Positions 7,241-15,889 of a DNA stretch of 51,781 bases are shown here, one piece after another (positions within the stretch are counted from its first letter, which is position 1; every line of letters starts with the position of its first letter). The notes beneath the pieces are model-generated. The model worked only from the letters and a program-made list of their open reading frames with translations, had not been told where the DNA came from and searched no databases. Location of the stretch: contig CAZWFQ010000022.1 of assembly GCA_964633225.1 (NCBI GenBank), positions 1 to 51,781 on the forward strand. The letters run 5' to 3'. Source of the stretch: JAKQIM01 sp964633225 (GTDB lineage Bacteria; Chloroflexota; Anaerolineae; Anaerolineales; UBA4823). The translations under genes and the position numbers were made by a program.

Positions 7241-8530
7241 ATGCAATCCGATCAACTTGACGAAACCCGTCCTCACCTGCCTCAGCCAGAAGAACAGCCT
7301 GCTGAACCGCTCAATCCATCCCCGATCGAGCCTGTTAGCGCGCTGGAACCGGCTGCCCCGGCAGAAATCATTGCCACCGAACCGGCCCTTGCCGGCGACA
7401 CGCTGCCTACCCAGCTCCCGCCCTCCCAGCCGGAGCCCTTGCCCGCTGCGCCTGAGCCTGTGGCTGTTCTGCCTGAGGAAACTCAGCCTACCCCCTCTGT
7501 TGCACCCGCACAGGCTGATCTACCCGTCGCAGAAGCACCAACCGCGGCTTCTGCCGCGCCGGCCCAGCCCCCTGCCAAGAAAAGGCACCGTGCAGTCTGG
7601 ATCTTGTGGGCCATCTTTGGCTTGCTGATCCTGGCGATCATTGCCGCTGGCAGCGCGTATTTGGGCTACCAATCCGCCATCACCGAGCGCACCAACTATC
7701 AATCCACCCAGGTGTCTGGCGAAGCCCAGGCTCAATACGACCTGGCCCTGGAAGATTTTTCGGCCAAGCGTTATGACATGGCAAGCCAACGCCTGGAATA
7801 TGTCATTCAGCTCGATCCGGCCTTCCCTGGCGCCACCGACCTGCTGGCGCGCGTCTTTGTCGAGCAGCGCACCACCGCCACGCCCACCCTGGCCCCCACC
7901 CCAACCCCCATCCCCACGCCCGATTTCCGCGGCCGGGACGATCTTTATGCTCAGGGCCAGAATTTGCTGGTGGGCGGCGACTGGACCGGCGCCATCGATA
8001 CCCTGCTCACCCTGCGCAAGAAATACCCCGATTTCCAGGCGGTGGATGTGGATGGCATGCTGTATGTGGCTTTGCGCAACCGCGGCGTGGATAAGATCGC
8101 CGTCCAGGCCGACCTGGAAGGCGGCACCTATGACCTGGCCCTGGCGGAGCGTTTTGGCCCGCTGGATGCTGAATCTCAGAACTGGCGCGATTGGGCTGAG
8201 CTCTATATCCGCGGCGCCAGCTTTTGGGATGTGGACTGGTCGCAGGCTGTTTTCTACTTCTCTCAGCTTGCTCCCACCGCCCCCAACCTGCGCGATGCCT
8301 CAGGCTGGACCTCGACCGATCGCTACCTGGAATCTTTGCTGGGGTACGGCGACTGGCTTTCTTCTGCCGGCGATCACTGCCTGGCTGCCGAGCAGTACCA
8401 CACCTATCTGAGCCTGCGGCAAGATAGCGCGGTTGAGCCAACCGCCGTGGCTGCCGATGAGCAGTGCGCTGAAAACGGCGGCGAAGACGCCACCCCCGAG
8501 CCTGAAGGCGAAGCCACACCTTCTCCATAA
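7241..8530 (+). CDS. Membrane-anchored TPR-like protein of unknown function
   Basis: Protein of 429 residues that I do not recognise as a named family. The first 125 residues are a low-complexity Pro/Ala/Glu-rich cytoplasmic segment. A basic stretch (KKRHR) precedes one transmembrane helix near residues 125-150. The outer part has a TPR-like pair of helices (YDLALEDFSAKRYDMASQRLEYVIQLDP), a Thr-Pro spacer (TPTLAPTPTPIPTP) and a second TPR-like region (GQNLLVGGDWTGAIDTLLTL). The acidic C-terminus ends GEATPSP. This plan is common in Anaerolineae proteins of unknown role. The start is set by the -10 box at 7228. Transcribed alone and ended by the hairpin near 8568. Confidence 0.8.
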   Translation: MQSDQLDETRPHLPQPEEQPAEPLNPSPIEPVSALEPAAPAEIIATEPALAGDTLPTQLPPSQPEPLPAAPEPVAVLPEETQPTPSVAPAQADLPVAEAPTAASAAPAQPPAKKRHRAVWILWAIFGLLILAIIAAGSAYLGYQSAITERTNYQSTQVSGEAQAQYDLALEDFSAKRYDMASQRLEYVIQLDPAFPGATDLLARVFVEQRTTATPTLAPTPTPIPTPDFRGRDDLYAQGQNLLVGGDWTGAIDTLLTLRKKYPDFQAVDVDGMLYVALRNRGVDKIAVQADLEGGTYDLALAERFGPLDAESQNWRDWAELYIRGASFWDVDWSQAVFYFSQLAPTAPNLRDASGWTSTDRYLESLLGYGDWLSSAGDHCLAAEQYHTYLSLRQDSAVEPTAVAADEQCAENGGEDATPEPEGEATPSP

Positions 8531-8567
8531 AAATTGGGATACATTAACGGATAAAGCTTTTATAAAA

Positions 8568-8606
8568 AAAGGCACCGCCGACTCGTAAGAGTTCCGGGGT
8601 GCCTTT
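8568..8606. terminator. Bidirectional terminator between convergent genes
   Basis: Outer stem AAAGGCACC / GGTGCCTTT (8568-8576 with 8598-8606) and inner stem GACTC / GAGTT around GTAA. An A run precedes it at 8564-8570, which gives the U tract in the minus direction. It serves both the TPR protein gene and the minus-strand glycosyltransferase gene. Confidence 0.8.
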
Positions 8607-8637
8607 GAAATTTAACCTTGGGCGTTTACGGTCTGCT

Positions 8638-10127
8638 TCAGGGTGCTTCGGCTGAATAGAATATGTACGGTTGATCGGGGTAATAGTGATAGATGGCTCG
8701 CTCTGGGTAAGTGGCAGCCAGCTTATCTATATTGATCACCTTGCTCCAGGCAAAGATGAAGGGCGTGCTTAGATGCGGGTCTTGCAGGTCAATCAGCGCC
8801 CCGTAATCCATCCATTTATCTGCGTGAACGATGATAACCGCCGGAGCCAGGGCCTGCGTCTCGGGCGTCGTGAATGCCGCCTGGTCGGCCCGCTCGATGC
8901 CGTACAATCCATGTAGGGATCCCACGCGGATGGGGGTGTACAGCACCAGNNNNNNNNNNNNNNNNNNNNNNNNNNNNNNNNNNNNNNNNNNNNNNNNNNN
9001 NNNNNNNNNNNNNNNNNNNNNNNNNNNNNNNNNNNNNNNNNNNNNNNNNCCAACCCCTCGTAATAGTAGCGCGGCCCAAACAACCAAGAGCCAATCCAAT
9101 ATGCCATGTACAGCACCACCAGGCTGATGAAGATGCCCCCCACCATCCATGCTTCTCGGTTACGGCGGGCTGCCCAGATGCCAAAGGGCAGCAGGATCCA
9201 CGAATAACTCCACCATCCAAAGAGATCGAACATCCCCACTTGCAAGCTGAAGCGTGTATTTTCGTAGGCCAACTGCAGGGTGTGCCCGCTTTCTGTCACG
9301 CCGTGACCCGGGCCAAAACCGATCTTGTCATACGACCACCACAGGGTATAGGGGTTGAGCAGCGGGTCGCCGGTGAGCGCTGCCTGCCAGGCAAAGTACA
9401 ATCCTGTGCAGGCCAGCCCGATCAGGCCCAGCCCGATCAGGCGGCGGCGTGTGCCCCAATCGCCGCGCACCAACAGGTATACACCGTGCAGGCCAAAGGG
9501 CAGGGCCACAGCCACCGCGCTCAGCGGACGTGTCAGCACCAAAAGCCCAAGCGCCATCCCCGCCGCGGCCCACGCCAGGCGGCAAGGGCGGATACCTGCC
9601 TTGGGTGGGCAGGCTTGCGTTGATGCGGGCCCAAAGGCATCCAGCCAGGCCAATGCAAAAATTGCCGCCAGCACCAGGCCCAGCGGATGCGAAAGCAGAG
9701 AGCCCGAATTCATCCAAAAGAAGGGGGAGGTCAGCGTCAGCCCTTCGGCCAATAAGCCCACCAGGGGCCCAAACAGGCGTTTGCCCAGCCGGTAGGTCAG
9801 CCAGGCCCCCAGCCCTGCCAGCAGCGGATTGACCCAGGCGCGCAGCCCCAGGCGCACGCCCAACGAAAGCACTGCTGGCCAACCGGGGGGGTACTTCCCA
9901 AAGCGTTCTCCCTCGTGATCAACCACAAACGGAATCAGGAAGCTCTTGGGCTGTTCTGGAGAGGGCATCTTTAACTCGCCCTCTGCCAGCATGCGCGCCT
10001 GCCAGACGTATGCCACTTCGTCTTCGATATGTGGAATACCTTCGAAGACGCGCTCGGTGACCAGGGCTGCTGCCAGTGCGGCAACCAGGCTGAGCAGAAT
10101 GGCCAGGAGATCGACGCGGCGTGGCAT
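8638..10127 (-). CDS. Membrane glycosyltransferase, GT39/ArnT-like (PMT_2), interrupted by a scaffold gap
   Basis: Polytopic membrane enzyme that would transfer a sugar from a polyprenyl-phosphate donor on the outer face of the membrane. The N-terminal part has a first transmembrane helix followed by the acidic loop IEDEVAYVWQARMLAEGEL, whose DE pair corresponds to the catalytic loop of this superfamily, then at least eight hydrophobic helices. The 3' part (8638-8949) encodes a soluble C-terminal segment ending QPYIFYSAEAP. The two parts are in different frames only because the 100-N gap has an arbitrary length. Start at 10127, with GGAGGG 8 nt upstream. Acceptor and sugar are unknown. Confidence 0.82.
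8950..9049. other. Scaffold gap of 100 N inside the glycosyltransferase gene
   Basis: Exactly 100 unknown bases, the usual placeholder for a gap of unknown length. The reading frame changes across it, so the true length is not a multiple of three different from 100 in the way the flanking frames require. Confidence 0.99.
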
Positions 10128-10143
10128 CAAAACCCTCCGGGTC

Positions 10144-10998
10144 TCAGGCTCCTAGCTCTTTGAGTGTCTGCTGTGCAATGGGGTGCAGGTAGCCGTTGGA
10201 GGCCAGCACCCCGCGATTGTTCTTCAAGGTGCGCCCCTGGGCAAAATCTAAGGCCTGCCCGTTCAGATCGCTCACGCGTCCCCCGGCTTCTTCCACGATG
10301 ATTGAACCGGCTGCCTGGTCCCAAACCTTCTCGCGGTAATCGGGCTTTTCTGGCGAAAGCAGCCGCACCATCAGCTCTCCCCCGCCTGCTGCCAGCACCG
10401 CATACTTGGCCTGGCTGTCCATGCGCACCGGTTCACGCTCAACGCCCAGGTATTGGGCAAATTCTTCGATCAACCCGGCATCTGTGTGCCCTGCCTCGAA
10501 GGAGCGCAAGATGCGCATCATCTTCGGGTCGCCGGTTTGCGAGATGTGCAGTTGGGTATAAGCCCCTGGTTCAACCAGGCTGGTNNNNNNNNNNNNNNNN
10601 NNNNNNNNNNNNNNNNNNNNNNNNNNNNNNNNNNNNNNNNNNNNNNNNNNNNNNNNNNNNNNNNNNNNNNNNNNNNNNNNNNNNCAAACTTTTTCCGGCG
10701 TGGCCTCGGGCAGTGCCCGCCGGGCAAAACCCGTCACCCGCGCCAGCATGGCTTCTTGTTCTGGGCTGCCCAGATCCTTAGAGTCTTCCTCTGCCACCAG
10801 CGGGTCATTTGGAAAAGCCTGCCCCAACAGGCAGCCCACCAGTGCTTGCGAGGCAAAATCTGCCACCGTCACCGGTGAGCGGTCTCCTTTGGTTAACGCC
10901 GCTCCGGTCAGCTCGGCTTGTACCTGCTTGACTAGCAGAGAGGCCTGGCGTACAGCCTGGAGGGCAAATATTGTTTCGGGAGCGTTGAGATTTAGCAT
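10144..10998 (-). CDS. 3'(2'),5'-bisphosphate nucleotidase / inositol monophosphatase family, interrupted by a scaffold gap
   Basis: Mg-dependent phosphatase of the CysQ/Hal2 group, which removes the 3'-phosphate from PAP made in sulfate activation. Visible motifs are KGDRSPVTVADFASQALV, the metal-binding VAEEDSKDL segment, and the second metal site WDQAAGSIIVEEAGGRVSDLNG, with MDSQAKYAVLAAG before it. The segment that should carry DPIDGT is absent because 100 N replace it (10585-10684). The family is usually about 40 residues longer than this frame, so the real gap is probably longer than 100 nt. It lies downstream of rimO and upstream of the glycosyltransferase. Confidence 0.85.
   Translation of the reverse strand: MLNLNAPETIFALQAVRQASLLVKQVQAELTGAALTKGDRSPVTVADFASQALVGCLLGQAFPNDPLVAEEDSKDLGSPEQEAMLARVTGFARRALPEATPEKVXXXXXXXXXXXXXXXXXXXXXXXXXXXXXXXXXXTSLVEPGAYTQLHISQTGDPKMMRILRSFEAGHTDAGLIEEFAQYLGVEREPVRMDSQAKYAVLAAGGGELMVRLLSPEKPDYREKVWDQAAGSIIVEEAGGRVSDLNGQALDFAQGRTLKNNRGVLASNGYLHPIAQQTLKELGA
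10585..10684. other. Scaffold gap of 100 N inside the CysQ-like gene
   Basis: Exactly 100 unknown bases. The flanking coding sequence keeps frame across it, which is chance given the nominal gap length. Confidence 0.99.
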
Positions 10999-11033
10999 AT
11001 GGTACCCTGTTTTCTAAAGTAAAAGAACCTGGC

Positions 11034-11053
11034 GGGCCCTGTTAGAGGGACCC
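11034..11053 (-). terminator. Weak hairpin after rimO
   Basis: GGGCCCT paired with AGGGACCC with one bulged A and a 5-nt loop. It lies between the rimO stop and the CysQ-like gene and has no U tract, so it may only attenuate. Confidence 0.35.
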
Positions 11054-11066
11054 TATTCCTCGGCGA

Positions 11067-12401
11067 TCATGAGTCGGCCACTTCGCCGCTCAGATCGTAT
11101 GCCATCGCGCCACTGATGTACACGGGCAGCATCTGGCCGCTGGGATGTTGGCCTTCAACGATCACCAACCCATCGATCTCGGGGGCATCGCGGTAGCTGC
11201 GCCCAAGTGAAAATTCCTCGCCCAGGCCCTCAATCAGCACCTTGAGGGTACGCCCTATGCAGGCCTGGTTCCGTTCCAGCGAAATGCCCTGCTGCAGGGT
11301 CATCAGCCGGTCGTAGCGTTCTTCTTTGACTTCTTGTGGAACGGGGTCGCCAAGCGCCTCGCTGGCGGTGCCCTGCTCGAATGAGAATTGGAAGGCACCT
11401 ACCCGGTCGAAGCGCGTCGCTTGCACAAAATCTAGCAGGGCCTGGAATTCTGCCTCGGTCTCGCCGGGATATCCCACGATGAAGGTGGTGCGCAGGGCCA
11501 GGTCGGGCAGGGCTGTGCGCATCTTTTCCAGCGTGTGGTGCACCCATTCCATATTGGCCGGACGGCGCATGCGCTGCAGGGTATCAGGGTGGGCATGCTG
11601 CAGGGGGATATCGAGATAGGGGACGATCTTGGGATGTTTGACCATCGCTTCGATCAGGCGGTCTGTCACGTAGCCGGGGTAAGCATACAGGATGCGCAGC
11701 CATTCCACGCCTGGCGTAACCTGTACCATGCGCTCCAACAGTGTTGCCAGCCCATCCTTCATCCCCAGGTCGTGACCGTAATCGGTTGTATCCTGGGCGA
11801 TCAGGTTGATTTCGCGCACGCCCAGCTCTGCCAACTGCTGCGCCTCTGCCAGCAGCACCTCAGGCGGGCGGCTGACGGCTGTGCCCTTGATCAGGGGGAT
11901 GGCACAGAAGGCACACGGCCTGCGGCAGCCATCTGCGATTTTCAAGAAGGCACTGGCGCCTTGCACTGCGGCCTGTAAGACACCCTGCTCATCGCAGCCC
12001 ACGGTGGGGGTTTCGGGCAGATGGTACAGCGGCTGGGGGTGCGGGCTGCTGCGCAGCTCATCTACCACCTGCACAATGTCCATCCAACGGCGTGTGCCCA
12101 ATATGCCGTCAATCCCCGGCACCTGCCGCACCACCTCCGCACCGTAGCGCTGGGTCATACAGCCAGCCGCAATCAGCAATTGGCCGGGCCGCTTATGCGC
12201 CGCCAGCTCGCCCAACACATCCAGCGATTCTTGCCGCGCCGGGCCAATGAACCCACACGTATTGACGATCACCACGTGCGCCCGCCCGGAATCGTTGGTC
12301 CATTGGTAGTTGGCCCCTACCAATAGCTGTCCCATGGCCTCTGAATCAACCGTGTTCTTGGCACAGCCTAACGATATTAAGTGAAAAGTTTTCTTCTTCA
12401 T
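11067..12401 (-). CDS. rimO: Ribosomal protein S12 methylthiotransferase RimO
   Basis: Radical-SAM enzyme that adds a methylthio group to an aspartate of ribosomal protein S12 using two iron-sulfur clusters. All parts are present in 444 residues: the N-terminal domain with cluster ligands C13 (SLGCAKNTVDSE), C49 (VNTCGFI) and C81 (AAGCMTQRY), the radical-SAM motif C159-x3-C163-x2-C166 (DGCRRPCAFCAIP), and a C-terminal TRAM domain. SLGCAKNTVDSE and the methylthio-acceptor region separate it from MiaB. Start at MKKKTFHL; no good ribosome site is seen. It follows the RodZ-like gene by 38 nt on the same strand. Confidence 0.96.
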   Translation of the reverse strand: MKKKTFHLISLGCAKNTVDSEAMGQLLVGANYQWTNDSGRAHVVIVNTCGFIGPARQESLDVLGELAAHKRPGQLLIAAGCMTQRYGAEVVRQVPGIDGILGTRRWMDIVQVVDELRSSPHPQPLYHLPETPTVGCDEQGVLQAAVQGASAFLKIADGCRRPCAFCAIPLIKGTAVSRPPEVLLAEAQQLAELGVREINLIAQDTTDYGHDLGMKDGLATLLERMVQVTPGVEWLRILYAYPGYVTDRLIEAMVKHPKIVPYLDIPLQHAHPDTLQRMRRPANMEWVHHTLEKMRTALPDLALRTTFIVGYPGETEAEFQALLDFVQATRFDRVGAFQFSFEQGTASEALGDPVPQEVKEERYDRLMTLQQGISLERNQACIGRTLKVLIEGLGEEFSLGRSYRDAPEIDGLVIVEGQHPSGQMLPVYISGAMAYDLSGEVADS

Positions 12402-12439
12402 AGGTAATGTATTTCGCCGATCAAGTATGAATCGATACG

Positions 12440-13828
12440 CTATGGCGCAACCGTTGGCGTTAAAGTTGTCGTCGGGGCGCCTTCCAGGGTAGGGGTGGGG
12501 GTCTCGCTGGGCAGAGGGGTGGGGGAGATCACCGGCGTGGGGGTCTGGATGCCCTGGAGCGTAAAGACGCGCCCAACCACCTGTCCAAATAGCCCCAATA
12601 CGCCCAGGTCTTGGGTGTTAAAAATCACCTGTACCCCGGCCCCGTTGCCTGCCACCAATTCTATGCGTTGGCTGCCTGCAAAGGGATATGCGCTGCCTGC
12701 CATTGCCCGTCCTTCAAATTGCACCTCGCCATCCACCGTCACCCGCATCCAGGTGCGCTGTTGTACGACCACGTACACCTGCACCGGTGAGGCCCCAAAA
12801 TCGGGTGTGGCAGTGGCTCCATCGCTGATGGCAGTGGCGGTGGTATCGGGCGCTTGGCCCTCTGCGCCTGGCTCGGGCGTGGCAGGGGGCGGCAGGGCGC
12901 CGCTTTCTCCGGTGGCTTGCAGGCCTTCACCGTTTGGCCCAGCCGGCTGGGGGGTAAGGGTAGAGGGTGTCGCGGTAGCAGTGGGGCTGGCTTCTCCCGC
13001 CAAGACTTCTGCCACCGAAGGGGCGGTGGGCGTCGCCTCGCCGCTTGTGCGCAGCGCTGAAATGCGCAAGGTGGCCCAGGCCGTAAAGCCCACCAGGAAG
13101 ATGACAAAGATGCCGCCGATCAAGAAATCGGTCGAAAACAGCCTGCCCAGGGTAGATGGCTTGGCATTGGCTTTGCGGGCTGGGCGGGCAGGTGCGGGTT
13201 GGGCCGACTTTTTTTCAGCCAGGCGGGTCTGCAAGCCGTCTGCAAAGCGCAGCAGCAGCGGGTCGGTATCTAGCCCCAAGAAGTGGGCATAATTGTGCAG
13301 CATGCCGCGCCCTTGCACCGGCGAGGGCAGCCCACTCAAATCGCCTGCTTCCAGGGCTTTCAGGTAATGGCCTCGAATATGAGTGTGCCGTTCCACATCT
13401 TCGATCGAGAGGCCCAGCGTCTCGCGTTGGTTGCGCAGCCTTTGTCCGATCTCAACAAAGATTGAGGCCGCCTGGCTGGGTGCAGGGCGGGTCTCTTCTT
13501 TGGGGGCAGATTCTGCCTCGGCTGGCCTATCCGATGTCTCTGCGGGGGCTGGTGTTCCATCGGCTGGCGTAGTAACCGGCATTGCCGGCTTGGGCTCTGG
13601 CAGCGGCGTACCGTCCAATGCTGCCAACAGGGGTTTGACATCCAGTTTGATGTAGCCGCTGTAGGCGCGCAAAAAGCCGCGTACCTGTGCGGGTGAAGGC
13701 AGCGCATCGAACTGGTCTGCCTCCAACGCTTTCAGGTAATGCACGCGGATATGCGTGGCCTGGGCTGCCGTCTCCAGGCTGATCGAGCGCGCTTCACGCG
13801 CTCGCCTGAGTTGTTCTCCGATGGTCAT
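12440..13828 (-). CDS. RodZ-like membrane protein with two tandem helix-turn-helix domains
   Basis: Relative of the cytoskeletal protein RodZ, which links MreB to cell-wall synthesis. It has 462 residues. One Xre-type HTH covers residues 1-70 (GEQLRRAREARSISLETAAQATHIRVHYLKALE) as two adjacent segments, and a second HTH covers about 125-195 (GQRLRNQRETLGLSIEDVERHTH). A basic region leads to one transmembrane helix (FLIGGIFVIFLVGFTAWATL, near 240), then a Thr/Pro/Ala-rich linker and a DUF4115-like beta domain (VYVVVQQRTWMRVTVDGEV), then a Thr-Pro tail. Normal RodZ has one HTH. TATAAT lies 7 nt before the ATG with no ribosome site. No mreB is in the window. Confidence 0.85.
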   Translation of the reverse strand: MTIGEQLRRAREARSISLETAAQATHIRVHYLKALEADQFDALPSPAQVRGFLRAYSGYIKLDVKPLLAALDGTPLPEPKPAMPVTTPADGTPAPAETSDRPAEAESAPKEETRPAPSQAASIFVEIGQRLRNQRETLGLSIEDVERHTHIRGHYLKALEAGDLSGLPSPVQGRGMLHNYAHFLGLDTDPLLLRFADGLQTRLAEKKSAQPAPARPARKANAKPSTLGRLFSTDFLIGGIFVIFLVGFTAWATLRISALRTSGEATPTAPSVAEVLAGEASPTATATPSTLTPQPAGPNGEGLQATGESGALPPPATPEPGAEGQAPDTTATAISDGATATPDFGASPVQVYVVVQQRTWMRVTVDGEVQFEGRAMAGSAYPFAGSQRIELVAGNGAGVQVIFNTQDLGVLGLFGQVVGRVFTLQGIQTPTPVISPTPLPSETPTPTLEGAPTTTLTPTVAP

Positions 13829-13835
13829 TGCCCGT

Positions 13836-13841
13836 ATTATA
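13836..13841 (-). promoter_or_regulatory. -10 box (TATAAT) of the RodZ-like gene, probably leaderless
   Basis: On the minus strand TATAAT is followed by 7 nt and the ATG at 13828. It lies just after the terminator of the upstream rplI gene. Confidence 0.6.
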
Positions 13842-13850
13842 TAATGGATT

Positions 13851-13901
13851 CCTAAAACAAAGGTGAAGCGATGTATAACACCGCTTCACCTTTGTTTTAG
13901 G
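13851..13901. terminator. Terminator after rplI
   Basis: Perfect 20-bp stem (13851-13870 with 13882-13901) around an 11-nt loop. The outer part pairs CCTAAAACAAAGG with its complement, so the T-rich arm is inside the stem, as in other terminators of this window. Confidence 0.9.
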
Positions 13902-13916
13902 GTATTTGATTGGTCC

Positions 13917-14459
13917 CTAGGCTGCAGCTGCGGGTTCAACCGGGTTTTCGACCACGGTTTCTGCTTCTGGCTGAGCTGGTTCTTCAACCGGCTCACTGGG
14001 CAGTGACACAGCCTCGCCTTCGCGGTGGACGATCACATCGATCGTGGGGATCAAGTCCACGGTCAGGCGCACATGCACCTTGTACTCGCCCAGGGTGCGG
14101 ATCGGCTGAGAGTCCACCTGGCGGCGGGCTACATCCACATCCGTCTTCTGCTTGAGTGCGTCCACGATCATTTGCGTGGTGATGGAGCCGTACAGTTTGC
14201 CGGTCTCGCTGGCGCGGGCTGGGAAGACCAGTGTCACACCTTCGAGGCGCTTGGCAATCGAATCCATCTCTTTGTTGACGATTGCGCGTTGGACATTGGC
14301 TTTTTCGCGGATGCGCTGAGAACTGTTCAGTGCTTCAGCGGTTGCCAGGACGGCTAACTTCTGCGGCAGCAGGTAGTTACGGCCATAGCCATCGGCTACG
14401 CGTTTCACGTCGCCGGCTCGGCCAAGTTTGTAAACGTCCTTCAATAACAAAACTTTCAT
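13917..14459 (-). CDS. rplI: 50S ribosomal protein L9
   Basis: Large-subunit ribosomal protein that binds 23S rRNA at the base of the L1 stalk. The N-terminal domain is classical: MKVLLLKDVYKLGRAGDVKRVADGYGRNYLLPQ in two adjacent segments, with the conserved GxNYLxP motif. A long connecting helix follows, then the C-terminal domain (ETGKLYGSITTQMIVDAL). The protein has 180 residues, longer than the usual 150, because of an acidic Pro/Glu/Ala-rich tail after residue 150. Start at 14459 fits the family N-terminus; the frame extends upstream without support. It stands alone here, without rpsF or rpsR. Confidence 0.96.
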   Translation of the reverse strand: MKVLLLKDVYKLGRAGDVKRVADGYGRNYLLPQKLAVLATAEALNSSQRIREKANVQRAIVNKEMDSIAKRLEGVTLVFPARASETGKLYGSITTQMIVDALKQKTDVDVARRQVDSQPIRTLGEYKVHVRLTVDLIPTIDVIVHREGEAVSLPSEPVEEPAQPEAETVVENPVEPAAAA

Positions 14460-14568
14460 TTTCTTCAAGCCCTTTCTATGGCATAGAGTTAGCCCGGGCG
14501 AAGGGTACAACGCTCCGGGCAGGTTTGGATTTTACCAGAAGAGTAAAGATGAGTCAACGATTCTCGCG

Positions 14569-14574
14569 TATAAT
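14569..14574 (+). promoter_or_regulatory. -10 box (TATAAT) of the recO operon, probably leaderless
   Basis: TATAAT is followed by 6 nt and the recO ATG at 14581. There is no ribosome site. It would drive the six-gene unit to 18594. Confidence 0.65.
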
Positions 14575-14580
14575 ATCCCC

Positions 14581-15363
14581 ATGCCCACCCGCCAGCGTTC
14601 TCAACGTATTGAAGCCGTCGTCCTGCGCCACACCGATTGGGGCGAGGCCGACCGCCTGCTCTGGCTCTTTACGCGCGAGCTGGGCAAGCTGCGTGCCGTG
14701 GCCAAGGGCGTGCGCAAACCGCGTTCGCGCAAAGCCGGGCATCTTGAGCCCTTCACGCGCTCCAGCTTGCTGTTGGCTTGGGGCCGCGAGATGCACATCG
14801 TCACCCAGGCCGAGGCGGTGGACCCGTACATGGCTCTGCGCGAAGACCTGGTGCGCCTGGGCTATGCTGCTTACGTCATTGAACTGCTTGACCGCTTTGC
14901 ATACGAAGAAGGTGAGAATCGCAGTCTCTATCGCCTGCTCACCGATACCCTGGCGCGCTTGAACAGCGAGCCCGACCCGTCTTTTTCTGTGCGCTATTAC
15001 GAAGTGCGCCTGCTCGACCTGATTGGCTTTCGTCCCCAACTCTTCCACTGCACCGGCTGTGAAGCCGAGATCCAGCCTGAAGACCAGTATTTCTCGGCCG
15101 AGAAGGGCGGCGTTTTGTGCCCCAAGTGCGGCCGCCGCCAGCCAGACGCCCGGCCCATCACAATGCCCTCCCTGCACCTGCTGCGCCACTTCCAGCGCTC
15201 TGGCTACGCCGAGGCCCGCCGCGCTCGCCTGGGCGATCTCCAGGATCATGAGCTGGAAAACCTGATGGGCCATTACCTGACTTATTTGCTAGAGCGCGGC
15301 TTGAATTCCCCGGCTTTCATCCGCCGTGTGCGCCGGGCTGAGGTGGAACATGGCCCTGATTAA
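14581..15363 (+). CDS. recO: DNA repair protein RecO
   Basis: Recombination mediator that, with RecR, loads RecA on SSB-coated single-stranded DNA and anneals strands. It has 260 residues. An N-terminal OB fold covers about 1-80 (RIEAVVLRHTDWGEADRLLWLFTRELGKL in two segments), then a helical domain holding a zinc knuckle of four Cys at 157, 160, 180 and 183 (CTGC...CPKC). Start at 14581 is set by the -10 box 6 nt upstream. Its last 14 nt overlap the next gene. It leads a tight operon. Confidence 0.95.
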   Translation: MPTRQRSQRIEAVVLRHTDWGEADRLLWLFTRELGKLRAVAKGVRKPRSRKAGHLEPFTRSSLLLAWGREMHIVTQAEAVDPYMALREDLVRLGYAAYVIELLDRFAYEEGENRSLYRLLTDTLARLNSEPDPSFSVRYYEVRLLDLIGFRPQLFHCTGCEAEIQPEDQYFSAEKGGVLCPKCGRRQPDARPITMPSLHLLRHFQRSGYAEARRARLGDLQDHELENLMGHYLTYLLERGLNSPAFIRRVRRAEVEHGPD

Positions 15364-15889
15364 AACGATCCTCAAGTGGGTGTGGGCTTTTTTTGACCTG
15401 ATCTTGTTTGCCAGCTCCCCGATGTTTGTGCTCTTGTTCATCGTCGGTGTGATTTCTTTGGGCGATCAATATGGCCAATACAACACCCTGCGGAAATATA
15501 TGCAAGACAACAGCTTCGTTGTCCAGGCTGAAGTGATTGATGAATATAATGAAGATCTTTCCTGGACAGAGGTGGCCTATACCGACCAGCAGGGCGAGCA
15601 GCATGTGGGGTTTGTGCGCAGCCGTTACCACCCTGAAGAGATGGTGCGGGTCCTGCAAATGGGCCAACAGGTCACCGTCCGTTACTCCATCCCCACGCGC
15701 GAAGGCAACGTGATCTTAGAGACGCATTACCTTCGCTTCCTCCGCGACTGGGGTTTTGACCGCGCTTCCTTGATCGTTCTGTTCGTCAGTTGGGTCTTGA
15801 TCATCTTTTATCCTCACGTTCTGTATGTTGGTGTGGATAACAATTATTGGAAAGAGGTGATTGAGCCGCGCCTGAGGTTCAACATATGA
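15350..15889 (+). CDS. Two-helix membrane protein, DUF3592-like
   Basis: Protein of 179 residues with a transmembrane helix near residues 15-37 (LFASSPMFVLLFIVGVISL), an extracytoplasmic beta-rich domain of about 100 residues, and a second helix near 140-160 (LIVLFVSWVLIIFYPHVLYV). The middle domain (VVQAEVIDEY, WTEVAYTDQQGEQH, GQQVTVRYSI) has the layout of DUF3592 proteins; this is a resemblance only. Start at 15350 with AGGTGG just upstream and a 14-nt overlap with recO. It ends in an ATGA overlap with the next gene. Confidence 0.75.
   Translation: MALIKTILKWVWAFFDLILFASSPMFVLLFIVGVISLGDQYGQYNTLRKYMQDNSFVVQAEVIDEYNEDLSWTEVAYTDQQGEQHVGFVRSRYHPEEMVRVLQMGQQVTVRYSIPTREGNVILETHYLRFLRDWGFDRASLIVLFVSWVLIIFYPHVLYVGVDNNYWKEVIEPRLRFNI

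Noticed and set aside
8638..10127. Frameshift in the glycosyltransferase gene
   Set aside because: The frame changes only across the 100-N placeholder, whose length is arbitrary.
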